From: Loripinus fragilis
Taxonomy: Eukaryota; Mollusca; Bivalvia; Lucinida; Lucinidae
Assembly (NCBI GenBank): GCA_964019695.1
Contig: OZ026516.1
Span: forward strand, 78,199,018 to 78,263,017
DNA length: 64,000 nt
Direction of reading: 5' to 3'
The notes under the pieces were generated by a model. It worked only from the letters and a program-made list of their open reading frames with translations. It was not told the DNA's origin and searched no databases. Of this stretch, positions 48,002-59,700 are shown piece by piece; positions within the stretch are counted from its first letter, which is position 1, and every line of letters begins with the position of its first letter. A program made the position numbers and the translations under genes.

Positions 48002-48305
48002 TTTTAACAGTTAATAGAATAGTTATAAGCACAATTGTAGTAGATGACATTCGAAGAATTGAGTAAATGCCTTTGCTCTGATACACTGAGGAATTTAGAA
48101 AGCATCTACATAAGCTTAGCAGTAGTGGGTGCTTCAACTAGAGCGACTATTTGGTCAGTTAGATATGTTTGAGCATTGAGTAGCAAATGATATTTTGGTA
48201 CTTATCGCATATGCGACGAGCCTGCGCATACGCCAACTATCGACAGATGCTTCACTGCTCGCAAACACAAAGTAGGGACATAGGTGAAGTATTGTCCCAC
48301 TAGAT

Positions 48306-48535
48306 ATTGTCCTGCTAGCCAAGTGTGACAGTGACATCATGCTTTGTTTACAAAGTTATCAGCGACTAACAGTCGATAGATCACTTGTGTATTAATCCTA
48401 TTCATAGGATAGGATCAATACACAAGTGATCTATCGATTTGCGTAAGCTCAAGTGGACTGACGAGTTAATGTTTTTCTTAACAATTGTAAACAAATATTA
48501 CATAACTATCACTCTTTGGTTTGCACGACAGTAGT
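48306..48535. mobile_element. fully palindromic MITE, copy 2
   Basis: Same element as 10787-11013. The central arms GATAGATCACTTGTGTATT and AATACACAAGTGATCTATC are perfect here, so this copy is better preserved at the centre. Confidence 0.8.
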
Positions 48536-48687
48536 TACATGTATGTTTATAGAGTGACTTCACCTATGTTCAACATTCAATGAGCTGGGCCATTTTAGCC
48601 CTCCAATGGCTAAGGCTGATGACTACTATCAAGTGAACGGTTCTGTTGTCCCTAGCTATTTTCTATTACCACTTTCATTGTGTTGCA

Positions 48688-48765
48688 AGTGTGTGCGTGT
48701 GTGTGCGTGTGTGTGCGTGTACGTGCGTGTGTGTGTGTGTTCGTGTGTGTGCGTGTCCTTGTCAT
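48688..48765. repeat. (GT)n/(GC)n microsatellite
   Basis: GTGTGTGC-type repeats over about 78 bp. Confidence 0.9.
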
Positions 48766-48916
48766 ATAAAGGAGCGGTTTATTTGCTTCTTTTTAAGCTA
48801 GCGAGGTTATGAATATTCGTTCTTGTTTGCATGTGTGAATTGAAACGTGCTACTCTTTGGTTGGTCAAATTTTTGATTATGGCATTCACTCGTTTTATGA
48901 ACAAATGGGTTTGTGA

Positions 48917-50355
48917 TCTGTGATTGTTAAAGTTACTGATCATATTGACTGGTTGGGTTTAATGATTGTTAAAGCTACCGATCATATTGACTGGTTGGGT
49001 TTAATGATTGGTAAAGTTACTGATCATATTGACTGGTTGGGTTTAATGATTGTTAAAGCTACTGATCATATTGACTGGTTGGGTTTAACGATTGTTAAAG
49101 TTACTGATCATATTGACTGGTTGGGTTTAATGGTTGTTAAAGCTACTTATCATATTGACTGGTTGGGTTTAATGATTGTTAAAGCTACTGATCATATCGA
49201 CTGGTTGGGTTTAATGATTGTTAAAGCTACTGATCATATTGACTGGTTTGGTTTAATGATTGTTAAAGCTACTGATCATATTGACTGGTTGGGTTTAACG
49301 ATTGTTAAAGTTACTGATCATATCGACTGGTTGGGTTTAATGATTGTTAAAGTTACCGATCATATTGACTGGTATGGTTTAATGATTGTAAAAGTTACTG
49401 ATCATATTATCTGGTTGGGTTTAATGATTGTTAAAGTTACTGATCATATTGACTGGTTGGGTTTAATGATTGTTAAAGTTACACATCATATTGGCTGGTT
49501 GGGTTTAATGATTGTTAAAGTTACTGATCATATTGACTGGTTGGGTTTAATGATTGTTAAAGCTACTGATCATATTGACTCGTTGAGTTTAATGATTGTT
49601 AAAGCTACCGATCATATTGACTGGTTGGGTTTAATGATTGTTAAAGTTACTGATCATATTGACTGATTGGGTTTAATGATTGTTAAAATCTCTGATCATA
49701 TTTACTGGTTGGGTTTAATGTTTGTTAAAGCTACTGATCATATTGACTGGTTGGGTTTAATGATTGTTAAAGCTACTGATCATATTGCCTGGTTGGGTTT
49801 AATGATTGTTAAAGCTACTGATCATATTAACTGGGTGGGTTTAATGATTGTTAAAGTTACTGATCATATTAACTGGTTTGGTTTAATGATTGTTAAAGTT
49901 ACTGATCATATTGACTGGTTGGGTTTAATGATTGTTAAAGCTACTGATCATATTGACTCGTTGAGTTTAATGATTGTTAAAGCTACCGATCATATTGACT
50001 GGTTGGGTTTAATGATTGTTAAAGTTACTGATCATATTGACTGATTGGGTTTAATGATTGTTAAAATCGCTGATCATATTTACTGGTTGGGTTTAATGTT
50101 TGTTAAAGCTACTGATCATATTGACTGGTTGGGTTTAATGATTGTTAAAGCTACTGATCATATTGCCTGGTTGGGTTTAATGATTGTTAAAGCTACTGAT
50201 CATATTAACTGGGTGGGTTTAATGATTGTTAAAGTTACTGATCATATTAACTGGTTTGGTTTAATGATTGTTAAAGCTACTGATCATATTGACTGGTTGG
50301 GTTTAATGATTGTTAAAGTTACTGATCATATTGACTGGTTTGGTTTAATGATAGA
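48917..50355 (+). repeat. 42-bp minisatellite with one open frame
   Basis: About 34 copies of a 42-bp unit, which in one plus-strand frame reads LMIVKVTDHIDWLG. The unit length is a multiple of three, and the other five frames contain stops in every unit. Frame continuity is broken twice by TGG to TGA (49664 and 50042); these stops belong to a 378-bp block (nine units) that has been duplicated. Val/Ala at position 6 is the commonest difference. I see no start context, splice sites or flanking exons, so I annotate it as a satellite and not a gene. Confidence 0.9.
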
Positions 50356-50996
50356 GCATTTATGTATTAAAATGTAATTTAATTTGAATCATGAACTATG
50401 ATAAGGGTGGAACTTGATAATTTAGCAAATTCACGCAGGATATTAGCTGGTCAAATATATGTTTTGTAAAATTTTTGGGTTTCTACTGAATCTATTTTGA
50501 TTAAATGATAACTGCTGCTGACTTGACTGATCTTAAAAAGTGATCATTGAGAAATAGAGTGAACCTACAAAGTTGGAAATCAAAAGACATGGGTTAATTG
50601 AGTCTGTTTCCGAGAGGTAATGACCCTATAGAGAGGACCAAACGGTCACAGATCAGAATATGGTGACACATATAAACACAATAACTATGTACATGGTACA
50701 ATTGTTACTGTTTCGACTCTAGATAATTGGTAGATCAGCTGTTTTTCTCATTTAAAACAATTTATTATAACTGGGAAATGACACATTCAGAGATCAATCC
50801 GTGGCACCAAGAGAAATACACACCTGAACATATACAGATGAAAACACAACAAAAAAAGCAATCAGCTCTATGTATTGCCAATCTTAGGTGGCATCAAAGT
50901 CTGATGAACGTACTATAAAAAAAGTAATAACACACTTTTCTCACTTTATTCAAACCTCCATGAAACTGAGTTTACAAAAATGAAATATTAAAAGTT
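50356..50996. other. no feature recognised
   Basis: AT-rich; no gene or repeat seen. Confidence 0.4.
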
Positions 50997-51862
50997 AAAA
51001 CAAGAGGGCCAAGTGGCCCTAAATCGCTCTCCTGAGTTATATATAGGAATCTGTTGAAAGCTGGCCATGTCCCTGGTGACACCTGGGGCTGGGCCACGTT
51101 TGGCCCCAGGGACATTTTTTGAACAAACTTGGCAGAGGTCCACTAGGTGATGCTTCAGACCAAATATCAAGGCTCTATCCCTTATGGTTTCAGACAAGAA
51201 GTTTTTTTCATGTTTAACTATGTAAGCCTATGTACAGCATGTGACCACCGAGGCGGGGCCGTTTTTGGCCCAGTGGCATGATTTGAACAAATTTTGTAGA
51301 GGTCTACCAGGTGATGATACATACCAAATATCAAGACTCTAGGCCATATGGTTTCAGACAAGAAGATTTTTTCATATTTTTCACTATATAAGCCAATGTA
51401 AAACTTGTGATCCCGGGGTTGGACCATTTTTGGCCCCAAGGGCATAATTTAAAAACTTTGTAGAGGTCCACCAGGTGATGCTACATACCAAATATCAAGA
51501 CTCTAGGCCATATGGCTTCAGACGAGAAGATTTGTTATGTTTTTCACTATATAAGCCTATGTAAAACATGTGACCTCCAGGCGGGGCAATTTTGGCCCCA
51601 GGGGCATAATTTAAACAAACTTGGTAGAGGACCACTAGATGATGCTTCATACCAAATATCAAGGCGCTCGGCCTTGTGGTTTCAGACAAGAAGATTTCAT
51701 CTTGAAAACTTTTTTTAGCCTGTGTGACCTAGATATGCAACAGACCAGAACCATTTAAATAAATTTAAAGAAGACCATATAGAATTCATTTCTGCAAAGT
51801 TTGGTCAGAATCCAGCCAATGGTTAAGGAGGAGACGTCTTTTAAACAATTATTGACGACGTT
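50997..51862. mobile_element. pearl/Helitron-like array element, second copy, truncated
   Basis: Same left end as 19097 (CAAGAGGGCCAAGTGGCCC), about four monomers (GGTGATG at about 51147, 51311, 51474, 51639), and the start of the right-end block (GTTTGGTCAGAATCCAGCC, TTGACGACG). The terminal hairpin is missing. Confidence 0.8.
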
Positions 51863-52494
51863 TTCAAAACTTTTACCAGGAAAACCATCAGAGTGTCAAA
51901 CAGTTTAGATTCAGATCAGGCTCAACTTTATGTCGAGTCTTATCTGAAAGTTATCAACAGACGACTCAAGTAGGTAAAGAGTTAACAAGAAGTTTATGAA
52001 GCTTAGAAGGCCGATGACATTCCCCAAAACAATTTCAGAGACAATTTGTCTATAACCTTTAAACTGTGTCCAAGTTGAAATACTGATCAGTACATGGTAT
52101 TTTGTATATTATTGTTTTTACAATCCAGCGCGTGAAGAAAGATTGTGTTAGGTCACATTGTTCAACCAAACACTTATTATTTATGTTGTAATTAATTATG
52201 TTTGCGGTCATAAATTAACGTGAAGCTAAAGTGAGGGGCGATGCGTAAGAGAAGTTCAAATTAGAAAGTGGTCGTAAAACAGCCATACAGTTTTGATAGT
52301 AAGTTTATTCTGTTTAGTCATGTATACGACTAGAATTCCCAGAATCGGATGTGTCGCCTAGCAAAACTTAAGTCAAACAAGACAAATCCCCTGGCAAAGG
52401 GTTATTTTAGAGAAATGTGTGAATCACAAAGCATAAATCCCATTTAGTTCAATAAAACATACCTTTTATAAGTATAAGTTACTTCTTTTTCTTA
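51863..52494. other. no feature recognised
   Basis: No gene. A faint MITE-like stretch (GATTCAGATCAGGCTC) lies near 51910. Confidence 0.4.
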
Positions 52495-53275
52495 AACTCG
52501 ATATGCAACATGACCAGATTCAGAAAAAAGTGTTAACCCTATGACCTGTCCCCACGTGTCTAGGGTGTGTGTAAGGACATATATCTGCTTGCGTGGTATT
52601 CTACGCTCCATTCCCTTAAATTTGATATACATCATGACTACTTTCAGAAAAAAAGTTTTTACCTTCTGACCCATCCAGGAGTCGAGAGTAAGTAAGAATA
52701 GTTTTTGTGCATGCATGATGCTCTATGCTCCATTCCCTTTAATTTGACATGTAACATGACTTCTTTCAGGAAAAAAGTTTGACCTTTTTACCCGACCCCA
52801 GGGTTCAAAGGTGTGTGTAAGGATAGACTTTGTGCTTGTATGGTCCTCTACGCTCCATTTCCTTTAATTTGATATGCCACATAAATACTTGACCTTTTGA
52901 CCCCACCCCCTGGGTCGAGGTTTTGTGTAAGGACAGAATATGTGCCTGTGAGGTGCTCTACGCTCCATTTCCTTTAATTTGATATGCAACATGACTACTT
53001 TCAGATTTGTTTTGCCCTTTTGACCCCACCAAAGGAGCCGGGGTGGGGCGTAAAGACAGATATGTGCTAGTGTGTTGCAGCATGCATCAGTCCCTATAAT
53101 TTGATATGCAACATGACCATATTCTGAAAAAAGGTCGAATTTTGGCCTCCGCCCCACCCGACCCAGGCCTTCAAACTCAAATTCAATTTGATATGTTTCA
53201 TATCTATTGCACATATGTCTGTATGCGTAAAACACTTTGTTAAAGCGAAAGTTAAATATTTGACTTCTGACCACA
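52495..53275. repeat. about 122-bp tandem repeat, six units
   Basis: TTTGATATGCAACATGAC recurs at about 52500, 52623, 52745, 52870, 52981 and 53102, each followed by a (T)GACC(Y)CACCCC block and CTACGCTCCATT. Units are 111-125 bp and diverged from each other. Confidence 0.85.
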
Positions 53276-53779
53276 CCAAATAGGTCAGTGGGGGGGGGGG
53301 GTAAAAATTGTGTCACTGTCGTGCTTATCTACAGGCATTGTGCAATCATGGCCTATAGTAAGAAGTTGTCAGACACAATAGCTTTGGAGAAATGTGACGT
53401 TCATTACACAAAAAAGCCAATATAGCTTTTGATATAACTTCTGCTTTCTTTATCTCTGTGGACTTGTATTAGCCATTTGGATCATTGAATGCATTTGTTA
53501 TGCCTTCCTTGATTTTAAGAACGCATATTAATACTGGCGTATTATCTTAATAACCGGTGTGCTGATTGCTTGTCTTGGGATGGTAATTACCCACACAACT
53601 TTTATGATAAGAGCTTAATTAGCAAAACTACACATTTCTCCCATTAAGTTACATTCAGCGTCCTCTGTTCGTAATCCCAGTTCTATTAACGAGTTTTGGA
53701 ATATGCTCCCTACCATTAGGTTATCTCCTCTCTGGTCACCTATTATCTGGAAGAATACTTAACCATATAATGCGTTCAA
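53276..53779. other. no clear feature
   Basis: May contain more decayed Penelope sequence immediately before 53780, but nothing I can name. Confidence 0.3.
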
Positions 53780-54222
53780 AAATGCGGAATGTATCCTAAT
53801 GTTTCTAAGTGCAATGCCAAGAGGTGTGTCTGTTGCACACATTTATGTCCTAAACCTACCATTACATCATCTGTAAATGGTAGACAGTTTTCAAAAATCA
53901 AGGTAATGATATGGACTGAACTCCATCTGATCTGATTTATGTTTAAACTTGAACTGAAATTAATTGTGTCATGCAAAATGTTGGACAAACTGGCCCATCA
54001 TTTAAGACTAGGTTTCCTGAGCACTTTGGTAAAATCAAAAGCCAAAAAAAATTGACACGTTTCTTTATCGCCATTTCAAAAATAACTGTCATTTCCCTAG
54101 TAAAATTGTAATTCAGCCAGGTGAAAAATTATATAAGATCCAAATTCATCAACTAGATTAAAAATATAAAGAGAGACATGAAACTGAACTAAAATGAAAT
54201 ACATTTTTGCAATCACCCTTTC
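53780..54222 (+). pseudogene. Penelope-like GIY-YIG endonuclease remnant
   Basis: YPNVSKCNAKRCVCCTHLCP (53790-53850) is a Cys cluster like the one preceding the GIY-YIG nuclease of Penelope-like elements. After frame changes comes QNVGQTGPSFKTRFPEHFGK (about 53970-54030), the YIG-and-helix part of the nuclease, then PVEKLYKIQI and ARHETEL-like residues near 54120-54200. The Tyr of the Y-V-G motif is Asn here, and several frameshifts are present, so it is inactive. It ends where the LINE begins (about 54225). Confidence 0.75.
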
Positions 54223-54225
54223 CTT

Positions 54226-56960
54226 TAGACTTTTAGACAGGCCAGGTGATCATCATGGTGAAATTTGTGTTTATGTTTGTAATAACGTATTTTAATCAAA
54301 AAAGAGACGCGGTCTTGAGCTACCAAACATTGAGTGCCTCTGGGTAGAAATTTCTATCGAAAACAAATACAACTCATAGGTACGTTTTACAGACCCCCTA
54401 ACTCAACAAATGCCATCTTATCATCTATAGAAGACTCAATGGGTCTTGCTTTTGAAACCAATATTTCCAATATTTTAATAACATGTGACTTCAACTTCGA
54501 TATTCTGAAAGACAACTCAAGCCAAAAAGTAAGAGATTTATGTCAGAAGTTTAACTTTGAACAGATCATTAATGAACCAACACTTTACACGGAAAACTCC
54601 TCTTCACCCATTGACTTAATCCTTACCTCCAACAGGAACACTATATCATTAAGCAGTGTTGGTGAACCATTTTTTGAGCAAAACATAAGATATCAATGCC
54701 CTGTATTCTGTGTTTTAACTTTTAGTAAACCGTTAGCACCTTGATATAAACGCAGGGTTTTCATTCATGATAGGATAACTACCAAGCATTTTCAAGTGAT
54801 CTAGTTCAAACTGACTGGCAAACTTAAAACGCGAAAACATCAACACCTAAACGAAAGAATAACCACTCATACAAATAAGCATGTACCTAACAGGTTAATA
54901 AATGCACGTAAAACTGACCCGGCTTGGTTAACTACACCGGTCAAGAAACTCATAAGTTTTGTTTGTTTGTTTGATTTGATTCTTTACGTCCCATCAACAA
55001 TTTTTCAGATATAAAGGGACGGGTATTCCTGAGTTGAACCAGTACTAAGCTAGGATTAAAGTTCTTGCTCAAGGACACAACCCTGTGACGCTGGTGAGGC
55101 TCGAACCCACGGCCCCTCGGTCTTGAGTCAAGCACTCTACCACTGAGCAACTGCGAAAAAAGAAAAGATTATATAACAAATACAATAAATCTAATAATAT
55201 CAACCACTTTGAAACATATAAACAGTTTAACAATTTAGTAACAAGGGAAATTCGTAAATCTAAAAAAAGTATTAAATAAGTTAACTGAAAATTTAGCAAG
55301 TCCAAGCACTAAACAGAATGACTGGTCGAAAACTTTAAAGCATTTTATCAAACCTGATCAGGCTGATGTCATGCCACAATTGAATAAGAATGGACAGATC
55401 TACACTGAGGAAAAGAAAATAGCAAACATCTTGAACAACCTCTAAGCAAACTCTGATGAATGCCAACCAACACTGCCTCAAACAGTGAAAAATACCACAT
55501 ACAAACATGTATGTACTTTAAAATCACTTCCTATTGGCAAAGCTGCTGGGCCTGTTCTTATTAACAATCAGCTTCTGAAAGAACTTGTTCAACCTCTTGC
55601 TCTTCCTCTCTCTGATCTTTTTAATTTGTCTCTAAGTTATGGAAGTGTGCCACATATTTGGAAAGAGGCTAGTGTCTCACCAATCCATAAGAAAAATGAC
55701 CCATCTGATGTGTTCAACTACGGTGCGCATAAATACCTTTTTAACTTTTTTGAGATAATAACGCCATTACAGCTTTTCAATCGGTTTTTGTCCCAGCTGA
55801 TTCTACTGTTAATCAGTTAATATATATTTACAATACATTTTGTAAAGCTCTCGATGAGGGTAAGGAAGTTTGCGCCATATTTTGTGACATAAGTAAAGCC
55901 GTTTATAGAGTTTGGCATAAAGGTCTTCTTTTTAGATTTAAATCTGCAGGTGTATCTGGATCATTGCTGATTTGGTTCTCTGATTATCTAAATGACAGGA
56001 AACAAAGGGTTGTTTTGCCTGGTGCAAGTTCTTCCTGGACTTCAGTAAAGGCTGGAGTTCAACAAGGTTCTGTTCTTGGACCTCTACTGTTTCTTTTATT
56101 ATCAATGACATTGTTGAAGACATTTACTCCTCTATTAGACGCTTTGCTGACGATAGTAGCTTGTATATCATTATCGATGACCCCATTCAGGCTGCTGAAC
56201 AGTTAAACTTGGACTTGGCTAAATCCATCGCTGGGCAGATGACTGGCTAGTGACTTTTAATCCTAGGAAGTCAGAGTCTATCCTTCTCTCTAGGAAACAT
56301 AGCAAACCAAATCACCCTCCAGTTCTATTGAATCAAACCCAAATTGCCAAAGTTAACTCTCACAAGCAACTTGGTATCATCTTTTCAAATGATTGCACTT
56401 GGCATGAACATCTCGAACTAGGCAAATGTTGCGCATGGAAGCGAATCAATATAATGTGTAAACTAAAATTTCAATTGGATAGGAAATCCCTTCAGACTAT
56501 TTTTTTCATTTATACGTCTACTGCTAGAATATGCTGACAGTATGTGGAATAATTGCACACAATATGAATCAAATAAATTAGACAAGATTAAAATTGAAGC
56601 ATTAGAATAGTTACTGATGCAACTAAGTTAGCCTCTCCACATAGAAACAGGTTGGAAAACACTGGGATCAAAAAGGAAAAACCCATAAGCTAACCATGTT
56701 TAACAAAATGAAAAATGGACTTTGCCCTGATTATATTTTTTCTCTTGTGCCTGCTACTGTTGGTAGTGCGTCAATATACCGTTTACGTAACTCTTCAGAT
56801 CTACAAACATTACATACAAATTCTCTTCTTTTCTATACATCTTTCTTGTCTTCTGATGTTCTTGATTGGAATGAACTTCCAGACCAAACTCAGAATTCTC
56901 CAATTTGATCACACCACCTCGATACTATAACACATGTAAAAGACTTGGTCAAATATATCA
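54226..56960 (+). mobile_element. decayed LINE (Jockey/CR1-like) with endonuclease and reverse transcriptase
   Basis: Endonuclease part: DRPGDHHGEICVYV (54236), IGTFYRPPNS (54376), ITCDFNFDIL (54480; Gly of GDFN changed to Cys) and SSPIDLILTS (54605). The linker to the reverse transcriptase is split by a SINE at 54958-55155. Reverse transcriptase: IGKAAGPVLI and WKEASVSPIHKK (55485-55820), FCDISKAVYRVWHKGL (about 55885), AGVQQGSVLGPLLF (56050; Pro of GVPQGS lost), FADDSSLY in another frame (56140), then TFNPRKSESILLS (56250) and WNELPDQTQ (56865). Multiple shifts and stops make it dead. The 3' end is cut at about 56960 by Penelope-type sequence. Same group as the LINE at 31690-32975. Confidence 0.85.
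54958..55155 (-). mobile_element. RUDI-like SINE inserted in the LINE
   Basis: On the minus strand: GTTGCTCAGTGGTAGAGTGC (A box), GGGTTCGAGCC (B box), body with TAGCTTAGTACTGGTTCAAC and GGGACGTAAAGAATCAAATC. It separates LINE sequence ending ...VKKLIS from that resuming KKRLYNKYNKS, so it arrived after the LINE. Confidence 0.8.
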
Positions 56961-56962
56961 GG

Positions 56963-57552
56963 CTATCCTCTTTAATTGCACGCTGGTGGGTCGGACTTCA
57001 GACTCTTTGACGGTTCCAACTTAAAGACAAATCTATTGGCGGGTGGTAGGGGCCTGATACTTTGGCTGCTGTCAGGCCCACCAGGGTTTACCTGTTGGCT
57101 TTCTTTCGCTCTGGTATTAAGTTTAATTTACTGTTGAGTCCTTATCTTTGCCTTTATCTCTTTATATATCTTGATTTATATATTCTGGGAGATGATCTAT
57201 TGATAAGTTAAGGGTCTTTCATACAAACCAAACATCTATGTGTCTTGATCCAAATCTGAAATAAGGGTGAGGTTGCTACACTGTGAAACTGGTTTAAGCC
57301 TCCAGTAAAATACTTTTACTGACCGTTCCAAGGCGGTGCTTCTTTTGTGGATCATTTATGTTATTTCTGTCTTGTCATCGTTATGCTTGCGTACACGTCT
57401 GTTTATCGATGCCTTGTGGTCACCTGCTGGGAAAGGGCTGAACTCTTGGCTCTCGTTTGTGATGTCTACTTGTGAAGTTGTCACTTTACCATTGGTATCC
57501 TGGGTCAGGTGTGGTGCATGATTGTATCGATTCCTGATCTTTGCCATTTTTC
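56963..57552 (+). mobile_element. Penelope-associated module, longest copy
   Basis: Begins with CTCTTTAATTGCACGCTGG, matching the C-terminal reverse-transcriptase coding end seen on the minus strand at 62605-62660, then GTCGGACTTCAGACTCTTTG. About 500 bp without a reading frame follow, ending GATTGTATCGATTCCTGATC. Related copies: 18079, 26094, 61700 and 63455. It may be the region between reverse transcriptase and GIY-YIG, or a pseudo-LTR-like end of the element. Confidence 0.7.
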
Positions 57553-58100
57553 TTACTTTCTTTTGCATTTACCAAAACTTAAGTCAAAAAAGGGTCATAA
57601 CTCAGTCCAAATTTTGCGGATGATCTCCCAATTCGAACTTCACCTGGATTTAAGGACACGTACCAGGTTCAATTTCATTGTGAGAAACCTGCCCAATAGA
57701 ATTGGCACCTGGTCCCTGTTAGTGTGTTTCCTTGATGTTCATAGTGGACAGTGGAGTCTTTCATCAGACTGCACAGCTGACCAGACTGATCTGAGTCATT
57801 ATAAGACACAATCACTTTGTTGGCTATGTCATAGTATGACTCAATATATCAACTCTCTTTTTACAAGCCTCTATATATATGAAAGTGTGCGTAATCAAAA
57901 AATGAAATTTCCTCCTTCTCAACTAAAACATATAATGTGCGGGACTGTTCTTTTGAGCGTCATAATCAAATGTTTAACTGATTGATATAAAAATATATAT
58001 TCATTTCCCTTTTCCTTTCCACTATGTTTTTTTGTAATCAGTGAATGTGCCATTTATCTATGATGGTGGTTATTGTTACTTGATATGCTAACTCAACCTT
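57553..58100. other. no gene recognised
   Basis: Contains AAGGGTCATAACTC-type sequence common in bivalve repeats. The open frame across it starts inside the Penelope module and is not supported. Confidence 0.35.
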
Positions 58101-58625
58101 GTCGACTATCAAATCAAACTCAGTTTACATCGTACACATTGGTTTGTCTTGAATAACTCTACACAATTTAATCTTCAGAAGTAGACTTATGGCCTGAGAA
58201 AGACGCAGAGTGATTTTTATTAAAATGTGCTGTGTGGTTTTGGGTATACAACCCCTCAAAGTTTGCATTTATTTTTAATTATTTTATAACGCACTGAATT
58301 ATCTCCCTTTACAAGATTTGCTCTAAAAGCCAACCTATACGATGCATTGGTTTATATATATATATATGTTCCATGCATAATTGGTACCTTTCATATCATT
58401 AGACTATTTTAAAGTCCATTTTATACAAAACACTCAATAATCAAAATAAGCGTTTCTTTTGCTGTTAAGTATATATAAACTTAGGGACTCTTTTTCTAAT
58501 GTATCAAGTTTATATTTGGTTTGCAAAGCGGATTTCGTACAAAAAGTATGATATATGTGTGAAGAAAGGCAATAAACATTAATAAAGTATACAAGCATCA
58601 TGCAATATACTGCAAAAATGCATGT
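58101..58625. repeat. 525-bp tandem duplication, first copy
   Basis: Begins GTCGACTATCAAATCAAACT and is repeated head to tail from 58626. Differences are a handful of single bases, one T-run length change and a longer (TA)n in the second copy. Confidence 0.95.
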
Positions 58626-59158
58626 AGTCGACTATCAAATCAAACTCAGTTTACATCGTACACATTGGTTTGTCTTGAATAACTCTACACAATTTAATCT
58701 TCAGAAGTAGACTTATGGCCTGAGAAAGACGCAGAGTGATTTTTTATTAAAATGTGCTGTGTGGTTTTGGGTATACAACCCCTCAAAGTTTGCATTTATT
58801 TTTAATTATTTTATAACGCACTGAATTATCTCCCTTTACTAGATTTGCTCTAAAAGCCAACCTATACGATGCATTGGTTTATATATATATATATATATGT
58901 TCCATGCATAATTGGTACCTTTCATATCATTAGACTATTTTAAAGTCCATTTTATACAAAACACACAATAATCAAAATAAGCGTTTCTTTTGCTGTTAAG
59001 TTTATATAAACTTAGGGACTCTTTTTCTAATGTATCAAGTTTATATTTGGTTTGCAAAGCGGATTTCGTACAAAAAGTATGATATATGTGTGAAGAAAGG
59101 CAATAAACATTAATAAAGTATACAAGCATCATGCAATATACTGCAAAAATGCATGTAG
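58626..59158. repeat. 525-bp tandem duplication, second copy
   Basis: Nearly identical to the first copy, slightly longer because of the (TA)n stretch at about 58882-58900. No coding in either. Confidence 0.95.
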
Positions 59159-59389
59159 TTGATGGATCATTTAAATATACTCTTCATTTGTATTCAACAC
59201 GACACATATATTTGATTTTACTCTTATCTTAGTATTTCGGCCAGAGGCCTTTACCATGATTTTTTTCAATGAAGTTTAAACCAGGGCTCGCCGCTTACCT
59301 GTGAAGCGAGCACGTTAATACAGGAAAACTTTAAATTTTGTAAGGAACTAGTATACTTCAAACAGATATCGGAGTATCCCCGTTCGATT
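59159..59389. other. no feature recognised
   Basis: Short AT-rich interval. Confidence 0.3.
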
Positions 59390-59700
59390 AAAGAGTATCA
59401 TTGGGTCACTGTCAAAGTTTAGATACCGAAGCCTCGTTTTTAGATTTGCATTTGTCCGTTTTTAATGATATTATTTTTAAAAAATACACGTGGCGATTTC
59501 GATTTAGAAATTGCTAATTTCCCATGTTTAGATGGTGATGTTCTTCACACTTCCTCTGATTTAATAGAGCATCTTGTCATGTTGTAGACTTCTAGCAGAG
59601 AAACTTCTTCAACATGGCTATCAGCATCATAAACTTCGTAAAAAATTCTAAAGGGGCTCTTACAAGGTACAGGAAATTAACATGGGAGTCTGCCCTCGCT
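59390..59700 (+). pseudogene. Penelope-like reverse transcriptase remnant
   Basis: In mixed plus-strand frames: SFLDLHLSVFNDIIF-like residues, GDFDLEIANFPCLDGDVLHT and, near 59600, LLQHGYQHHKLRK. These match in order the intact stretch at 62803-63249 on the minus strand (DDFNFEIVNFPFLDGDVPRS, LLKQGYRYHKIRK). Heavily decayed. Confidence 0.7.

Noticed and set aside
48920..50377. Three consecutive open frames of 248, 125 and 110 codons as genes
   Set aside because: They are one 42-bp satellite whose length is a multiple of three, interrupted by copied stops. No exon structure or start context is visible.
57509..57985. Plus-strand 158-codon frame
   Set aside because: It starts inside the Penelope module and continues through unrelated sequence, with no domain visible.
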